The notes under the pieces were generated by a model that saw only the letters and a list, made by a program, of their open reading frames with translations, was not told the DNA's origin and made no database searches. This document shows, in pieces, positions 58,101 through 61,944 of a stretch of DNA of 64,000 bases. Made by a program: the position numbers and the translations under genes. This DNA comes from Pteria penguin. Its lineage: Eukaryota > Mollusca > Bivalvia > Pterioida > Pteriidae. Position 1 is the stretch's first letter; each line of letters starts with the position of its first letter. The DNA lies in the NCBI GenBank assembly GCA_035048485.1, contig CM068583.1, forward strand, positions 51,263,790 through 51,327,789, in the 5' to 3' direction.

Positions 58101-60845
58101 TTAGTTAATTCTTCTCCAAAACATGATTTGATACTCCCTCTGGACACCAGCCTGTCACATTTTAACTCCTTAACCAAAGATATTACCCATTTATAGATGG
58201 TAGATTAAGACAATACTCATTAAATGCCCTTGTCCATGGACACATTGCAAAACAACAATGGCCATAAAGAGGCCTGACCTGTGATCTTCTGCTTACAAGA
58301 GAAACACCACTATGCCATATGCTTCTATGTCGTGATGTAGGAGAATTTGGAAAGAAATAGATAAGTCACAAATGACAGGAAGTTGCATGATATGAGAAAT
58401 CACAAATTGTTTGACATTTGTTAGTATTTTATGGTAATCTTAATATATTGAAAATCACAGAATATACATGTATATATAATGTTTCACAAAACAAGTTTGT
58501 CATTATTTCATTTTGCATACTCTGATAACTTAACGTCTGAAGCTGTTCATTGTAGAGATTTTTATATTAATTTTTTTATACCGTAAAAAGAGCCAGCATT
58601 GTGGCTCAGTCATTTAGTGACTTGGCTCATGATTGAAAGGATCCCAATTCAGTCGGGCCAAAGGCTCATCTGTGTCAATCGAAGTCCTGTGTTACCACAG
58701 ACATGGCTTATAAAAGATCCCTCACTACTTTAGATGGGTCAATTACAAAGGTCTTGCTAGTATTTTCTGTGCATTGCATCAGACAGATGAATGATATATT
58801 GAGTTATTATTGTTTTATCCACAATTATTTCAAGTATATTTTGATAGCATATGTCTGATGCATTGCATGGAAATTTATACCTGTGTAACAAACCCACCCA
58901 AAGTAGTGAGGGATATTTGACTGTTGGAACCTCTGTTTTTACTGTCTCATCTGAAAGGCAGACACTAGTGTATGCATGATAAGAGTCGAACCCAGGACCT
59001 CTTGGTCATGAGCCGAGCCCCAGATGCCATCACCGTATACGTAGAATAGTCTTGGTGTGATGTAAAACGAAAATCAAACAAACAAATCAGACTGCTCCAT
59101 TGTCATCACAAGGAGTAAAGGGCTACCAGTGCTAGGAGTAAAGGGCTACCAGTACTAGTGATTTTAGGAAGATTTTCCTTGAAATCATCTATCAAAGAAA
59201 GTTAACTAAAGTTGTTCTGTCAAGAAAGTAGCAGAGTTGCTAACATTTTGTTGTATTCTAAGTTTTTTTTTCTGGACCCAGAGTTCACTGTGTTGGCATG
59301 TTTATTTACCAGTATATTCAATATGATATTATAGATATAAAGGAGTTTGTATTACCTGGGACCTGTTATTATAGATATAAAGGAGTTTGTATTACCTGGG
59401 ACCTGTTGTTATAGATATAAAGGAGTTTGTATTACCTGGGACCTGTTGTTATACTTATAGATATAAAGGAGTTTGTATTACCTGGGACCTGTTGTTATAG
59501 ATATAAAGGAGTTTGTATTACCTGGGACCTGTTGTTATAGATATAAAGGAGTTTGTATTACCTGGGACCTGTTGTTATAGATATAAAGGAGTTTGTATTA
59601 CCTGGGACCTGTTGTTATAGAAAGTTGCCTTCAATTTGAGATCCATCTAAAACTCTGTGTAATGTTCCTTATAGTGGTGATGAATCCAATTCACGACACA
59701 TTTTAAAGGAGATTAATGTTGGAGTCTAATTTCTAATGTGTTCACAAACAAGTTGATAGGTATTGCATTTGTAGCCCTGATAGCTTTATAGAAAATCTTT
59801 TTTCCAAGAGAAGCAGATGCGTTTAGTTGTTTGGGATTGATTTTATCACTGAGTAATGTTTTAAATACATTTAATGTCTTTACTAGTCTTCATGTAAGTT
59901 GATTTACTTTATACAGAATAATAGCATATCACAAACTTTCATTATACTGAGTGATGACATCAATATGGATAAAGAAAGTTGAAGTATGTGACCCTGTGCG
60001 GTAAAGGAAGTGAAAAATCAAGTACAAGACTTAGTAAAATGCTTGGTTATACATTGAATTGGGTTATTATTGCTTAAAATTGGCATTCAAGATTAAACGT
60101 ATGCTTATGTTTAATTATGTTACGTTAGGGAGATAAAATATTAATGGAGGTCCTACTTCAATGTCATAACAATGTGTGAATCGTATTTTACCTATCTGTT
60201 ATTTTGATTAAATTTCTTTTATCCTAAATATTCTTACATTCATTAAAAAAAAATATCGTATGGTTTTGTGATTTTAAACAGTATGATTGTATGTATGTCC
60301 TTTGTTTAGATTTCTCTGTGGGAAGTGCATGCATATATTTACATGTACCACCAATACTTACAATGCATTCCTTGTACTTTCAGAGGAATGCCTGGTACCA
60401 CTCTACCAGGGGGTGGTGCTGAAAATGCCCCCTATCATAAGTAAGTTTGGTGTGAAGTTGTGACTAATATTTTATGATTGCCTTTCAGTGATGCAGTCTA
60501 TATAGCTGAGAGACTGTCATGTCATCTAATTTGAAATTGTGTTGGTAGTATGTCATTATCAATGATACAATCCTTGTCTTATCATATTTCTTTTTATTCA
60601 ATAACCTGAGTGTAAGCTTGTTGTGGATGTTATGTTCTACTACATAGTTTCATTTGTTGGATGACACTTTGTAAATCAAGTTTTTTCCAACGAGGTGGAT
60701 TGAGGCTTGAAACTGAAAGGGCGAATGATTTTAATATACTGTTTTGTAAACATAACTATTTCCTACACTGCATTCCTTGTACTTTCAGAGGAATGCCTAG
60801 CACCTCTCCCCCATTGGGTGGTGCTGAAAACATGCCTTTTAAAAA
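701..60845 (+). CDS. BOD1L1: BOD1L1-like protein, Shg1 domain, 14 exons, 3'-incomplete
   Basis: The spliced gene is the join of 701-835, 6906-7030, 11930-12120, 12294-12902, 17735-18022, 18324-18916, 21012-21171, 23774-23999, 24340-24518, 41536-41734, 42769-42819, 56829-57542, 60384-60440 and 60789-60845. All junction phases agree (3,584 nt). Residues 1-150 match the BOD1/BOD1L1 Shg1-homology region, with recognisable blocks QLKSQGLFDQFRKDFLADVD, PAYQNL, NKNQLRDNLR and INQVVDPKI. After it come a Pro/Met/Phe-rich segment (about 151-353), acidic segments (354-647), a basic charged helix (648-700), SP-K motifs (701-775) and an RS domain (about 990-1110). In vertebrates BOD1L1 works with SETD1A in H3K4 methylation and fork protection, and BOD1 inhibits PP2A-B56 at kinetochores; function here is by homology. 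The very large central exon I recall from vertebrate BOD1L1 is not seen. No stop codon is reached, so the gene continues past the window. Confidence 0.85.
836..841 (+). promoter_or_regulatory. non-canonical GC 5' splice site of intron 1
   Basis: The junction reads ACAAAG|GCAAGC. Apart from C at +2 it fits the donor consensus (AAG before the cut, AAG at +3 to +5), which is the usual pattern of a functional GC-AG intron. No GT donor nearby would keep the DVDTK-PAYQ junction. The matching acceptor is TTGTTGCAG at 6897-6905. Confidence 0.8.
909..998. mobile_element. 90-bp foldback MITE with 9-bp target duplication
   Basis: Perfect 35-bp inverted arms at 909-943 and 964-998 enclose a 20-bp spacer. 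The arms begin TAGTTACGACTGCAACGG. The 9-bp direct repeat CGGAGACCT flanks it at 900-908 and 999-1007. A 9-bp duplication is typical of Mutator-like elements (Merlin is an alternative). The arms are identical, so the insertion is probably recent. It lies 73 bp inside intron 1, close to the GC donor. Confidence 0.8.
1101..1272 (+). repeat. left arm of a large inverted repeat
   Basis: This stretch is repeated in inverted orientation at about 3852-4022 with roughly 90% identity by eye; for example the block around CATGCAAAATTTCCATCATA recurs as its reverse complement. The two arms enclose the 1280-3603 transposon, so they are probably the ends of an older element or a foldback into which that transposon inserted. 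Confidence 0.7.
1774..2708. mobile_element. pogo/Tc1-like non-autonomous element (TA duplication)
   Basis: The left end CAGTCAAACCTCGTTATCTC and the right end (reverse complement CAGTCAAACTTCGATATCTC) are inverted repeats flanked by TA at 1772-1773 and 2709-2710. Several subterminal copies of TTCGAGATATC lie near both ends. TA target sites and this style of terminus fit the pogo/Tc1-mariner group. No transposase frame is visible. It carries the 20-bp palindromic insert at 1890-1909. Confidence 0.7.
1890..1909. mobile_element. 20-bp perfect palindrome flanked by 7-bp direct repeats
   Basis: The perfect palindrome CAGAGACATATATGTCTCTG is flanked on both sides by AGTAGAT (1883-1889 and 1910-1916). 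A second palindrome with the same arms, also with 7-bp flanking repeats, lies at 54070-54111. Together they look like tiny inserted elements or remnants with a 7-bp target duplication. Confidence 0.55.
3852..4022 (-). repeat. right arm of the large inverted repeat
   Basis: This is the inverted partner of 1101-1272. The match includes ATCTGGACATTTATC, the CATATGATGGAAATTTTGCA block, and a diverged outer portion around GAAACATGGCTGCGATC. Confidence 0.7.
4023..5597. other. intron 1 interior, no gene seen
   Basis: No coding exon is recognised. The stretch 4880-5280 holds two related segments (about 4890-5000 and 5135-5250). Each combines GCAATTCC(G/A)(G/A)TCTATGA with CCATCCGTC runs, matching the hairpin plus TGTC(C/T)GTC repeat style found elsewhere in the window. 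Confidence 0.5.
5598..6587. mobile_element. Harbinger-like TIR element, about 1 kb
   Basis: The termini are GAGTTTTACTAAAGG and the reverse complement of TTTTAGTAAAACTC, with related inner motifs (TTTTACTAAACATCGTAACT at about 5652 and TAGTAAAACGCAACTTACG at about 6506). On the minus strand 6335-6273 encodes a 20-residue stub rich in Lys/Trp followed by a stop, reminiscent of the start of a Myb/SANT accessory protein of Harbinger elements. The target duplication is unclear. The superfamily call is an inference from terminus style. Confidence 0.5.
6588..6905. other. end of intron 1
   Basis: AT-rich sequence without recognised repeats. It ends in a T-rich tract and the acceptor TTGTTGCAG at 6897-6905. 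Confidence 0.6.
6906..7030 (+). CDS. BOD1L1: exon 2: middle of Shg1 domain
   Basis: Enters in phase 0 and ends in phase 2 (125 nt). It encodes PAYQNLTQRVEGYVNRFLSR and then KLNKNQLRDNLRRQINQ, matching the BOD1 family block around NKNQLR. The donor is CCA|GTGAGT at 7031. The Gln codon split by the intron is completed by G at 11930. Confidence 0.92.
7079..8300. repeat. hairpin-headed intronic repeat
   Basis: It opens with the hairpin GAGCTGAAAGCTCAAGTGAGC, followed within about 50 bp by GTCCGTC and CTGTCC. Internal degenerate repeats include ACCAAGACAGATTGGTGG, seen near 7800, 7975 and 8105. No coding capacity is evident. Its right boundary against the next repeat is approximate. Confidence 0.5.
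8815..9954. mobile_element. hAT-like TIR element, 1.14 kb, nested
   Basis: The termini CAGGGGTGTCCAA and TTGGACACCCCTG are perfect inverted repeats. CATGAA flanks it at 8809-8814 and 9955-9960. Other copies of the host repeat read ACCATGAAGTACTT uninterrupted, giving the empty-site sequence. The termini resemble hAT/Charlie ends, although only 6 bp of the expected 8-bp duplication match. The interior is very AT-rich and no transposase is visible. Confidence 0.75.
10434..10944. mobile_element. 511-bp TIR element, nested
   Basis: The inverted termini are CAGTCAATCCCAATAAC and, as reverse complement, CAGTCATTCCCAGTAAC. TTGGAG flanks it at 10428-10433 and 10945-10950. The host copy near 53200 reads CCTTGGAGTATCCATC without an insert. 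Inside, a segment of about 57 bp with a long T run and CGGAGATGTTATT is tandemly duplicated (about 10687-10800). Confidence 0.7.
11055..11880 (+). repeat. hairpin-headed repeat (ATGCCC...GGGGCAT)
   Basis: The head ATGCCCTTGCC...CAGGGGGCAT can pair and is followed by GTCCATCCTTCC. The end near 11863-11880 has CAAGGGCATAAAAACACAG. The architecture matches 19544-19815. The region also includes an 8-G run at about 11376-11384. Confidence 0.45.
11930..12120 (+). CDS. BOD1L1: exon 3: end of Shg1 domain, Gln-rich tail
   Basis: Phase 2 to phase 1 (191 nt). It encodes SGMLINGAERVINQVVDPKI and then a helix and a Gln-rich run (KERQQQQEAHKLQQQQKLQN). The QVVDPK block is characteristic of BOD1 proteins. 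The acceptor is TTGTGATTGAAG at 11918-11929 and the donor is AATG|GTAAAA at 12121. Confidence 0.92.
12294..12902 (+). CDS. BOD1L1: exon 4: Pro/Met/Phe-rich and PPLPP segment
   Basis: Phase 1 to phase 1 (609 nt) after a short 173-bp intron. The first half is rich in Phe, Met, Pro and Gln (for example MPFGMPPQMFPYMQG), a low-complexity, probably disordered segment. A Thr/Ser/Val-rich stretch follows, then PPLPPTPPPP and two related acidic-proline motifs, LEDIPLPPP and LDEIPLPP. The acceptor is TTTCCTTGCAG and the donor ACAG|GTAACT. Confidence 0.88.
13067..14098 (+). repeat. AGCTCACCTGAG hairpin repeat with 3' hairpin
   Basis: The head AGCTCACCTGAG pairs with CTCAAGTTAGCT, and a GTC(C/T)GTC run follows. 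Two related halves share AGAACCA...TTTTATGAAA. The 3' end has a hairpin GGCCCACTTGGGCC followed by TCTTGT. The same style of 3' end closes the 21538-22977 repeat. Confidence 0.65.
14099..16184. other. intron 4 interior, no gene seen
   Basis: Mostly AT-rich sequence. A TGTCTGTCTGTC-containing repeat fragment lies at about 14490-14720. A 10-C run lies at about 15276-15286, followed by an A/C-rich tract. No exon compatible with phase 1 was recognised. Confidence 0.5.
16185..16460 (-). repeat. tRNA-derived SINE
   Basis: Read on the minus strand, the segment has a tRNA-like A box (TGGTCTAGTGGATAA) and B box (GGTCCTGGGTTCAACTCC), followed by a conserved tail with GATGAGACAGTAAAAACC and a TCCCTCACTGCTTCCGG-type block. 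Related copies are at about 44275-44490 and 58800-59080 on the minus strand and, by their tail, at 54230-54440 and 58600-58790 on the plus strand. Confidence 0.7.
16461..17114. other. intron 4 interior, no gene seen
   Basis: Contains a fragment of a GGTCAAGG/CATGTGAAATATGAAA-type repeat at about 16480-16720. No coding exon was recognised. Confidence 0.45.
17115..17563. mobile_element. diverged pogo-like element
   Basis: The ends CTGTCAAACTTCAACATCAT and AAAGTTTGACTG, with internal TTCGAGATACC and TTTGAGATAT motifs, match the 1774-2708 element, but the copy is shorter (about 450 bp) and decayed. TA precedes the left end; no TA remains on the right. Confidence 0.55.
17735..18022 (+). CDS. BOD1L1: exon 5: acidic segment
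   Basis: Phase 1 to phase 1 (288 nt). It begins VSKRPYKFAWEMEDIDIKSD and continues into an Asp/Glu/Ser-rich run (DDFEDEFSTESELEYSDLTD and further DEDEDD), a candidate acidic disordered region. The acceptor is AATGTTAACAG and the donor GAAG|GTAACT at 18023. Confidence 0.88.
18324..18916 (+). CDS. BOD1L1: exon 6: acidic, low-complexity segment
   Basis: Phase 1 to phase 0 (593 nt) after a 301-bp intron. It is rich in Glu, Asp, Val, Ser and Pro and ends with KKKLVSLQYNYSDSEEEETR, a CK2-like acidic serine cluster, then EQRKARI. The donor is AATT|GTATGT. No defined domain was recognised; the frame joins exons 5 and 7 exactly. Confidence 0.88.
19005..19200 (+). repeat. SINE-like fragment
   Basis: The stretch has a degenerate tRNA-like head (GGCCAGTCTAGCTGTTGGTA) and the family tail with CTTTTACACATAAAAGATCC, seen in other SINE copies as ATAAAAGATCCCTCAC. 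Confidence 0.5.
19544..19815 (+). repeat. GCCCCCAGATC hairpin repeat
   Basis: It starts with the hairpin GCCCCCAGATC/GATCGGGGGC, has a TTTGTTTGTCTATCTG run and a CTTTAACCTTGGCTGTAACT block, and ends with a second hairpin GTGTTTCACAAACAC followed by AGCTTGTT. Both ends are hairpins, as in other members of this style. Confidence 0.6.
19816..20329. other. intron 6 interior, no gene seen
   Basis: AT-rich sequence without recognised genes or clear repeat boundaries. Confidence 0.4.
20330..20860 (+). repeat. repeat with about 115-bp internal units
   Basis: The head CCCTCACAAACAAAGTAGGGAGGG can fold and is followed by CTGTCTGTCAGTCTGTCC. The body repeats a unit with TGTCATGACCTTGAA, AAGGTCA and GCCAAAATTCTTGTC about four times. 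Confidence 0.6.
21012..21171 (+). CDS. BOD1L1: exon 7: basic charged helix
   Basis: Phase 0 to phase 1 (160 nt). It encodes a Lys/Arg/Glu-rich segment (AQEKEERYMKRQQRRAELEA, then KRKERDHERARLREERKK) that is almost certainly a long charged helix. Such a region follows the acidic part in BOD1L1 relatives. The acceptor is CTGCAATTAG and the donor AAAAG|GTATTT. Confidence 0.85.
21538..22977 (+). repeat. AGGTCACCTGA hairpin repeat with about 170-bp internal tandem units
   Basis: The head AGGTCACCTGA pairs with TCAGGTGACCT and is followed by CGTCCGTCGTCG. The body (about 21860-22900) repeats roughly six times a unit with GTGCCTCTACCAAAATTGTG, ATGGCCCCAGGGTCAGG and TTTCTTTGAAAATCTTCTTC. The 3' end has the hairpin AGGCCCGTGGGCCT and then CTTGTT, like the 13067-14098 repeat. 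Confidence 0.7.
22978..23773. other. end of intron 7
   Basis: Mostly unique AT-rich sequence. A 32-bp direct duplication containing AACTATCAACACTATA lies at about 23452-23510. The intron ends at the acceptor ATTTACTTCAG (23763-23773). Confidence 0.5.
23774..23999 (+). CDS. BOD1L1: exon 8: SP-K motifs and basic tail
   Basis: Phase 1 to phase 2 (226 nt). It encodes an acidic start (DSEEKTDEYDASQDDSSQKD), then SPGKK, SPEKR and SPEKK motifs (possible proline-directed phosphorylation sites next to basic residues), then a basic helix ending KKAALRRQRTRNRR. The donor is AGAAG|GTGTGA. Confidence 0.86.
24340..24518 (+). CDS. BOD1L1: exon 9: source exon of the intron-9 satellite
   Basis: Phase 2 to phase 1 (179 nt). 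It encodes YTSEEFTSIFNEKQQPYSSQ and ends MDLGIEYHSVDITEEHT. The acceptor is GCCATTTACTTAG and the donor ACAG|GTAAAT at 24519. The last 58 nt (24461-24518) are the exon part of the unit repeated across the following 16.9 kb. Reading through the donor hits a stop at once (GKCDI then TAA), so splicing at this first donor is needed for the full protein. Confidence 0.86.
25870..29749 (+). repeat. higher-order repeat copy 1, about 3.88 kb
   Basis: The order of unit types here recurs almost base for base 3,880 bp downstream. Matching landmark segments include 26303/30183, 27018/30898, 28077/31957 and 28336/32216. Inside it a shorter period of 1,352 bp is also visible (26303/27655, 26442/27794, 26725/28077). 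Confidence 0.8.
29750..33631 (+). repeat. higher-order repeat copy 2, about 3.88 kb
   Basis: It matches copy 1 at an offset of 3,880 and copy 3 at an offset of 3,882 (landmarks 29252/33134, 29752/33634, 30183/34065). At its start it is closer to copy 3 than to copy 1: the shared CAG|AT variants and the GAACTGTGC variant are seen in both. Confidence 0.8.
33632..36180 (+). repeat. higher-order repeat copy 3, partial and rearranged
   Basis: It follows copy 2 to about 34.8 kb and then contains a longer uninterrupted run of 69- and 75-bp units (34804-35649) before resuming the shared pattern (35615-36170 matches 27794-28349). Further partial copies of the same pattern follow at about 37.3-37.8 kb and 38.7-39.3 kb. 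Confidence 0.7.
41536..41734 (+). CDS. BOD1L1: exon 10
   Basis: Phase 1 to phase 2 (199 nt). It encodes EEAYQPMPGTPTQDELPEPL and continues to a basic end, KGSKRKRNENEER. The acceptor is TTATTTTTTAG at 41525-41535, about 120 bp after the last recognisable satellite unit, and the donor is AAAG|GTATTC. The KRKR patch could be a nuclear localisation signal. Confidence 0.86.
41735..42768. other. intron 10, no gene seen
   Basis: AT-rich sequence. No coding or clear repeat structure was recognised, apart from a short direct repeat with AACATCACTAATRAGCA at about 42003-42050. Confidence 0.5.
42769..42819 (+). CDS. BOD1L1: exon 11: 51-nt microexon-sized
   Basis: Phase 2 to phase 2, encoding NEDSNGIEPDAKGKPS. 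The acceptor TTATTTATCAAG has CAAG rather than a strong CAG, and the donor is CAAA|GTATGT. At 51 nt it could be skipped without breaking the frame. It is kept because its phase joins exons 10 and 12 exactly and its composition fits. Confidence 0.7.
43265..43522 (+). pseudogene. Myb/SANT-like transposon protein remnant
   Basis: An 85-codon frame encodes FKKRKCDWCTKEIKALTEGA and then CFGKMTSFVEKNAWD. The spacing of Lys/Arg, Trp and FGKMTS...NAW resembles the Myb/SANT-like DNA-binding domain carried by Harbinger transposons. One expected helix looks shortened (FVEKNAWD) and the frame ends early, so it is probably decayed. Identification is by eye only. Confidence 0.4.
43613..44050 (+). repeat. 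GTCCCCCGC hairpin repeat
   Basis: The head GTCCCCCGCTTTGGCGAAAG pairs with GGGGAC downstream, followed by a CTGTCTGTCCGTCTGTC run. The body repeats units with TTCATATTTGGCATGTG and CATGTGACCTTGAC. It lies inside the 42957-46516 element. Confidence 0.6.
44275..44490 (-). repeat. tRNA-derived SINE, nested
   Basis: On the minus strand it carries the A-box-like ACCGTGGTACATTGGTAA and the B-box-like GTCTTGGGTTCAATCC, followed by the family tail with CATCTGAAAGATGAGACA. Confidence 0.65.
44498..45130 (+). repeat. AGTACCCTACCGGC hairpin repeat and TG microsatellite
   Basis: The head AGTACCCTACCGGCATCGCC pairs with GAAGGGGACT, followed by CCGTCCGTCTGTCCGTC. Three internal units of about 180 bp share CTAAACGCTTGTAGATATTC and CCACCATGAGTTACAGATCA. 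It ends at a (TG)n tract at 45060-45110. Confidence 0.65.
45475..45602 (+). repeat. 128-bp direct repeat, copy A
   Basis: Copy A matches copy B at 45817-45944, with an offset of 342 bp. Shared blocks include GGGCACCTGGTCTCACC and ATCAGGGGTCCGTGAATGTC. No coding assignment is made. Confidence 0.7.
45817..45944 (+). repeat. 128-bp direct repeat, copy B
   Basis: Second copy of the 45475-45602 segment, differing at a few positions (for example CTCCTCACGG against CTCCTCCCGG). Confidence 0.7.
47139..48369. mobile_element. 1.23-kb TIR element with 5-bp target duplication
   Basis: The inverted termini begin CAGGGAATAAACTTAAC on both ends. TCTAC flanks it at 47134-47138 and 48370-48374. The related repeat at about 62917-62931 reads GGTAATCTAAATTTAC with no insert, so it serves as an empty site. 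There is no transposase. It contains a smaller nested element (47391-47548) and an inverted repeat at about 47672-47722 with arms around TTTCTATCGAAACGGT. Confidence 0.75.
47391..47548. mobile_element. hAT-like MITE nested in the 47139-48369 element
   Basis: The ends around (CA)GTGGCGTAGCTACC and GGCTACGCCCTTG are inverted. GGTTTCA flanks both sides (about 47384-47390 and 47549-47555). The CAGTGGCGTAGC-type end is common among hAT MITEs. Confidence 0.55.
48486..49450 (+). repeat. TGCTCTCC hairpin repeat, second copy of the 8308 family
   Basis: The head ATGCTCTCCAAAAACTTTCG with GGGAGCATATAGTCGCTGT is followed by a TGTCTGTCTG run. Five to six internal units carry CATCAGAATTTGATCATACT and GGTCATTTCTGAAA. 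Confidence 0.75.
49451..52690. other. intron 11 interior, no gene seen
   Basis: AT-rich sequence with loosely repeated GATGAAACTT-type blocks at about 50720-51650. No exon with compatible phase and coding character was recognised. Confidence 0.45.
52694..53235 (+). repeat. TGCTCCCC hairpin repeat, third copy of the 8308 family
   Basis: The head ATGCTCCCCGAAAAATTTCG with GCAGAGCATATAG is followed by a TGTCTGTGTG run. The end CCTTGGAGTATCCATCAATT provides the uninterrupted counterpart of the 10434-10944 insertion site. Confidence 0.7.
53444..53531 (+). CDS. candidate alternative terminal exon
   Basis: A strong acceptor (ACCCTCCTCTTCTATCAG) precedes a 28-codon frame ending in TGA: YRGDHRHCDCYIPSDWIDVD, then DWLVLDAC. 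Its entry phase (2) is the one exon 11 provides, so exon 11 spliced to it would give a short isoform lacking the RS domain. The Trp/Asp-rich composition looks coding. No AATAAA was found nearby, and no family was recognised. It could also be a chance frame or an exon of another transcript. Confidence 0.35.
54070..54111. mobile_element. 42-bp palindromic insert with 7-bp direct repeats
   Basis: Arms CAGAGACATATATA (54070-54083) and TATATATGTCTCTG (54098-54111) enclose 14 bp. The 7-bp repeat CTTTTAT flanks it at 54063-54069 and 54112-54118. The arms are those of the palindrome at 1890-1909. Confidence 0.6.
54230..54440 (+). repeat. SINE fragment
   Basis: It contains the SINE tail blocks GCATAAAAAGATCCCTCAC and GATTACTGTGCATTCAATCA. 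The tRNA-like head is degenerate. Confidence 0.5.
54465..55663. mobile_element. TTAA-flanked TIR element, 1.2 kb
   Basis: The inverted ends AGGGGAA and TTCCCCT are immediately flanked by TTAA (54461-54464 and 55664-55667). TTAA duplications are typical of piggyBac and Kolobok elements. Frames inside (such as 54715-54990) show no recognisable transposase, so it is treated as non-autonomous. The interior is more GC-rich than the surrounding intron and holds a short repeat of GGTAATCGGG near 54580 and 54610. Confidence 0.7.
55668..56051. other. intron 11 interior, no gene seen
   Basis: AT-rich sequence between the TTAA element and the orphan coding segment. No convincing exon was found. Confidence 0.4.
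56052..56208 (+). CDS. orphan exon-like coding segment, unknown protein
   Basis: An open frame of 52 codons plus one base lies between an AG (TCAGTAG) and a donor (TTCACAG|GTACCA). It encodes VKEIQGGNKDEKTNFRITIL and then FENQKPQQYSVYNMWYYKWS, and ends VPVVVTDLFTG. The composition looks like a folded domain. Its phases (0 in, 1 out) do not fit BOD1L1 exons 11 or 12. It may be an exon of a nested gene or a captured, decayed gene fragment. No family was recognised, and the upstream polypyrimidine tract is weak. Confidence 0.4.
56209..56828. other. end of intron 11
   Basis: AT-rich sequence with T runs. It ends at the acceptor TTTATTTTATTTCAG before exon 12. Confidence 0.5.
56829..57542 (+). 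CDS. BOD1L1: exon 12: RS domain
   Basis: Phase 2 to phase 2 (714 nt), the largest exon seen. It starts KVEEDKVNRSKRYVESDLYK, then a basic Pro-rich part (NNKPGRPARQRPKPTPQLPP), then a strong Arg/Ser repeat region (RSKSRSYSRSTSRSYSHSRS and beyond) interrupted by KKKRRRRKKVKKR, then further RS repeats, and ends with DYVDFGEAAKMARRS and VDFGEAERRSKQER. RS domains in known proteins mediate SR-protein-type interactions and are SRPK/CLK targets. GRPARQRP resembles an AT-hook-like basic motif. The donor is AAAG|GTACAT. Confidence 0.88.
57543..58595. other. start of intron 12, no gene seen
   Basis: AT-rich and apparently unique sequence. No exon was recognised. Confidence 0.45.
58596..58790 (+). repeat. 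tRNA-derived SINE, plus orientation
   Basis: The head GTGGCTCAGTCATTTAGTGA and the B-box-like GGATCCCAATTCAGTC are followed by the tail AAAAGATCCCTCACTACTTT. It lies just upstream of a related SINE in the opposite orientation. Confidence 0.6.
58800..59080 (-). repeat. tRNA-derived SINE, minus orientation
   Basis: On the minus strand the B-box-like GGTCCTGGGTTCGACTC is followed by the tail with CAGATGAGACAGTAAAAAC and the TCCCTCACTACTTTGGGTGG block. Confidence 0.65.
59105..59157 (+). repeat. short tandem duplication
   Basis: AGGAGTAAAGGGCTACCAGT occurs twice in a row with one intervening variation. Confidence 0.6.
59329..59620 (+). repeat. 40-bp tandem repeat, seven units
   Basis: The unit ATAGATATAAAGGAGTTTGT...ACCTGGGACCTGTTGTT is repeated seven times with almost no divergence. 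One spacer (before the fourth unit) is expanded by about 6 bp. Confidence 0.85.
59621..60383. other. end of intron 12
   Basis: AT-rich sequence. It ends at GCATTCCTTGTACTTTCAG, the acceptor block that is duplicated before exon 14. Confidence 0.5.
60384..60440 (+). CDS. BOD1L1: exon 13: 57-nt exon, tandem duplicate A
   Basis: Phase 2 to phase 2, encoding GMPGTTLPGGGAENAPYH. The acceptor GCATTCCTTGTACTTTCAG and donor ATAA|GTAAGT are nearly identical to those of exon 14, located 405 bp downstream. Being 57 nt long, it can be included, skipped or exchanged with exon 14 without a frame change. Confidence 0.82.
60789..60845 (+). CDS. BOD1L1: exon 14: 57-nt exon, tandem duplicate B
   Basis: Phase 2 to phase 2, encoding GMPSTSPPLGGAENMPFK. 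It aligns with exon 13 over its whole length (GMP, the GGAEN block and the splice sites are shared). The donor is AAAA|GTAAGT. No later exon could be identified before the window ends. Confidence 0.82.
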
Positions 60846-61940
60846 GTAAGTTTTGTGTATTGTCCACACTTGTTATGCTGTGAGTTGATTTACACATATG
60901 CAATGTATTTCAGCTCTGACATGGAGATATTTGGATCGTGAATTTATTTGGTCTGATTCTGGTCTTGATGTCTCATAATATGCCATAGCTCATTGTTGAA
61001 TCACATCATATATATAGCTAGCCATATGGAAAGATCAGCCTTTGCATTGCTGAAAGTTGTCATTTCTGCCCAAAGTTTTGTTTCCTTAAGTACGAACCAT
61101 TTGCTACAACATGTTGCTGACATATTTCTGAGTGCAGTGAATGAAAGACCTTATCTCTGTCTAAGGTGGTCATGCCTAAATTTCATTCGTGGTTTATTTT
61201 GTCTGTTCTGTCAACTCTAGGTTGATGATTTTTGTCTAATTGAGAGTGAACTGTTTTAATGTTTGCGGATTTTTATTCAGTAAACATTTCATCTTTATCT
61301 CAATCAGTAAGATGACATGCCAATGCCCGGATGAACAATGTTATAAGAGCAATTTTCATCATCTTGTGTGGTTCATGTGAATAAATTGTACTTCAGACTT
61401 ACTATTGAAAATTATTCAAAGGTTTTATGAAGCCTTTGGAAGTATGTTTCTTAAAACTATAATTAAAAACAGCTACTTTCAGCATGATGAAGTGGGTCCC
61501 TAGAAGGGATGTCTGTAAGGAGGATTTGTGTGATAAGTTGTGTCAAATTCCTAGAAAATGTGGTACTTCAAAACAAATGTTGATTAATTGTGATGTTAAC
61601 CTGAGCTTATTGTGGTAATTTTGAGACAAAATTGTTTGATAAATGTAATATCAAGTATGGCTATATCAGAGGCAGGATATACTCTCTGTATTACCCCTCT
61701 GCATCAGTAAAACTAAAGGAATATACATAGCATTGTCACAAAACACAATGTAAAATGGTCACTGATGTAATACCTTTTATTGTACTTGAGCAGTAAAATA
61801 TAAACAAGTGTGCCATAACACATGGAAATCCTTGTCATTTCAATCATTTTTTGGTTCTCCAAACCTGCTGTTAACAGAAAAATTATTGAATGGAGAAGTT
61901 CCATGTATTTTGCTTCATTTGTGTATATTCTTTTGATGTA
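60846..61940. other. start of intron 14, no further exon found
   Basis: No stop-bearing terminal exon or polyadenylation signal tied to the gene was recognised. The gene appears to continue beyond 64000. Confidence 0.45.
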
Positions 61941-61944
61941 ATTG

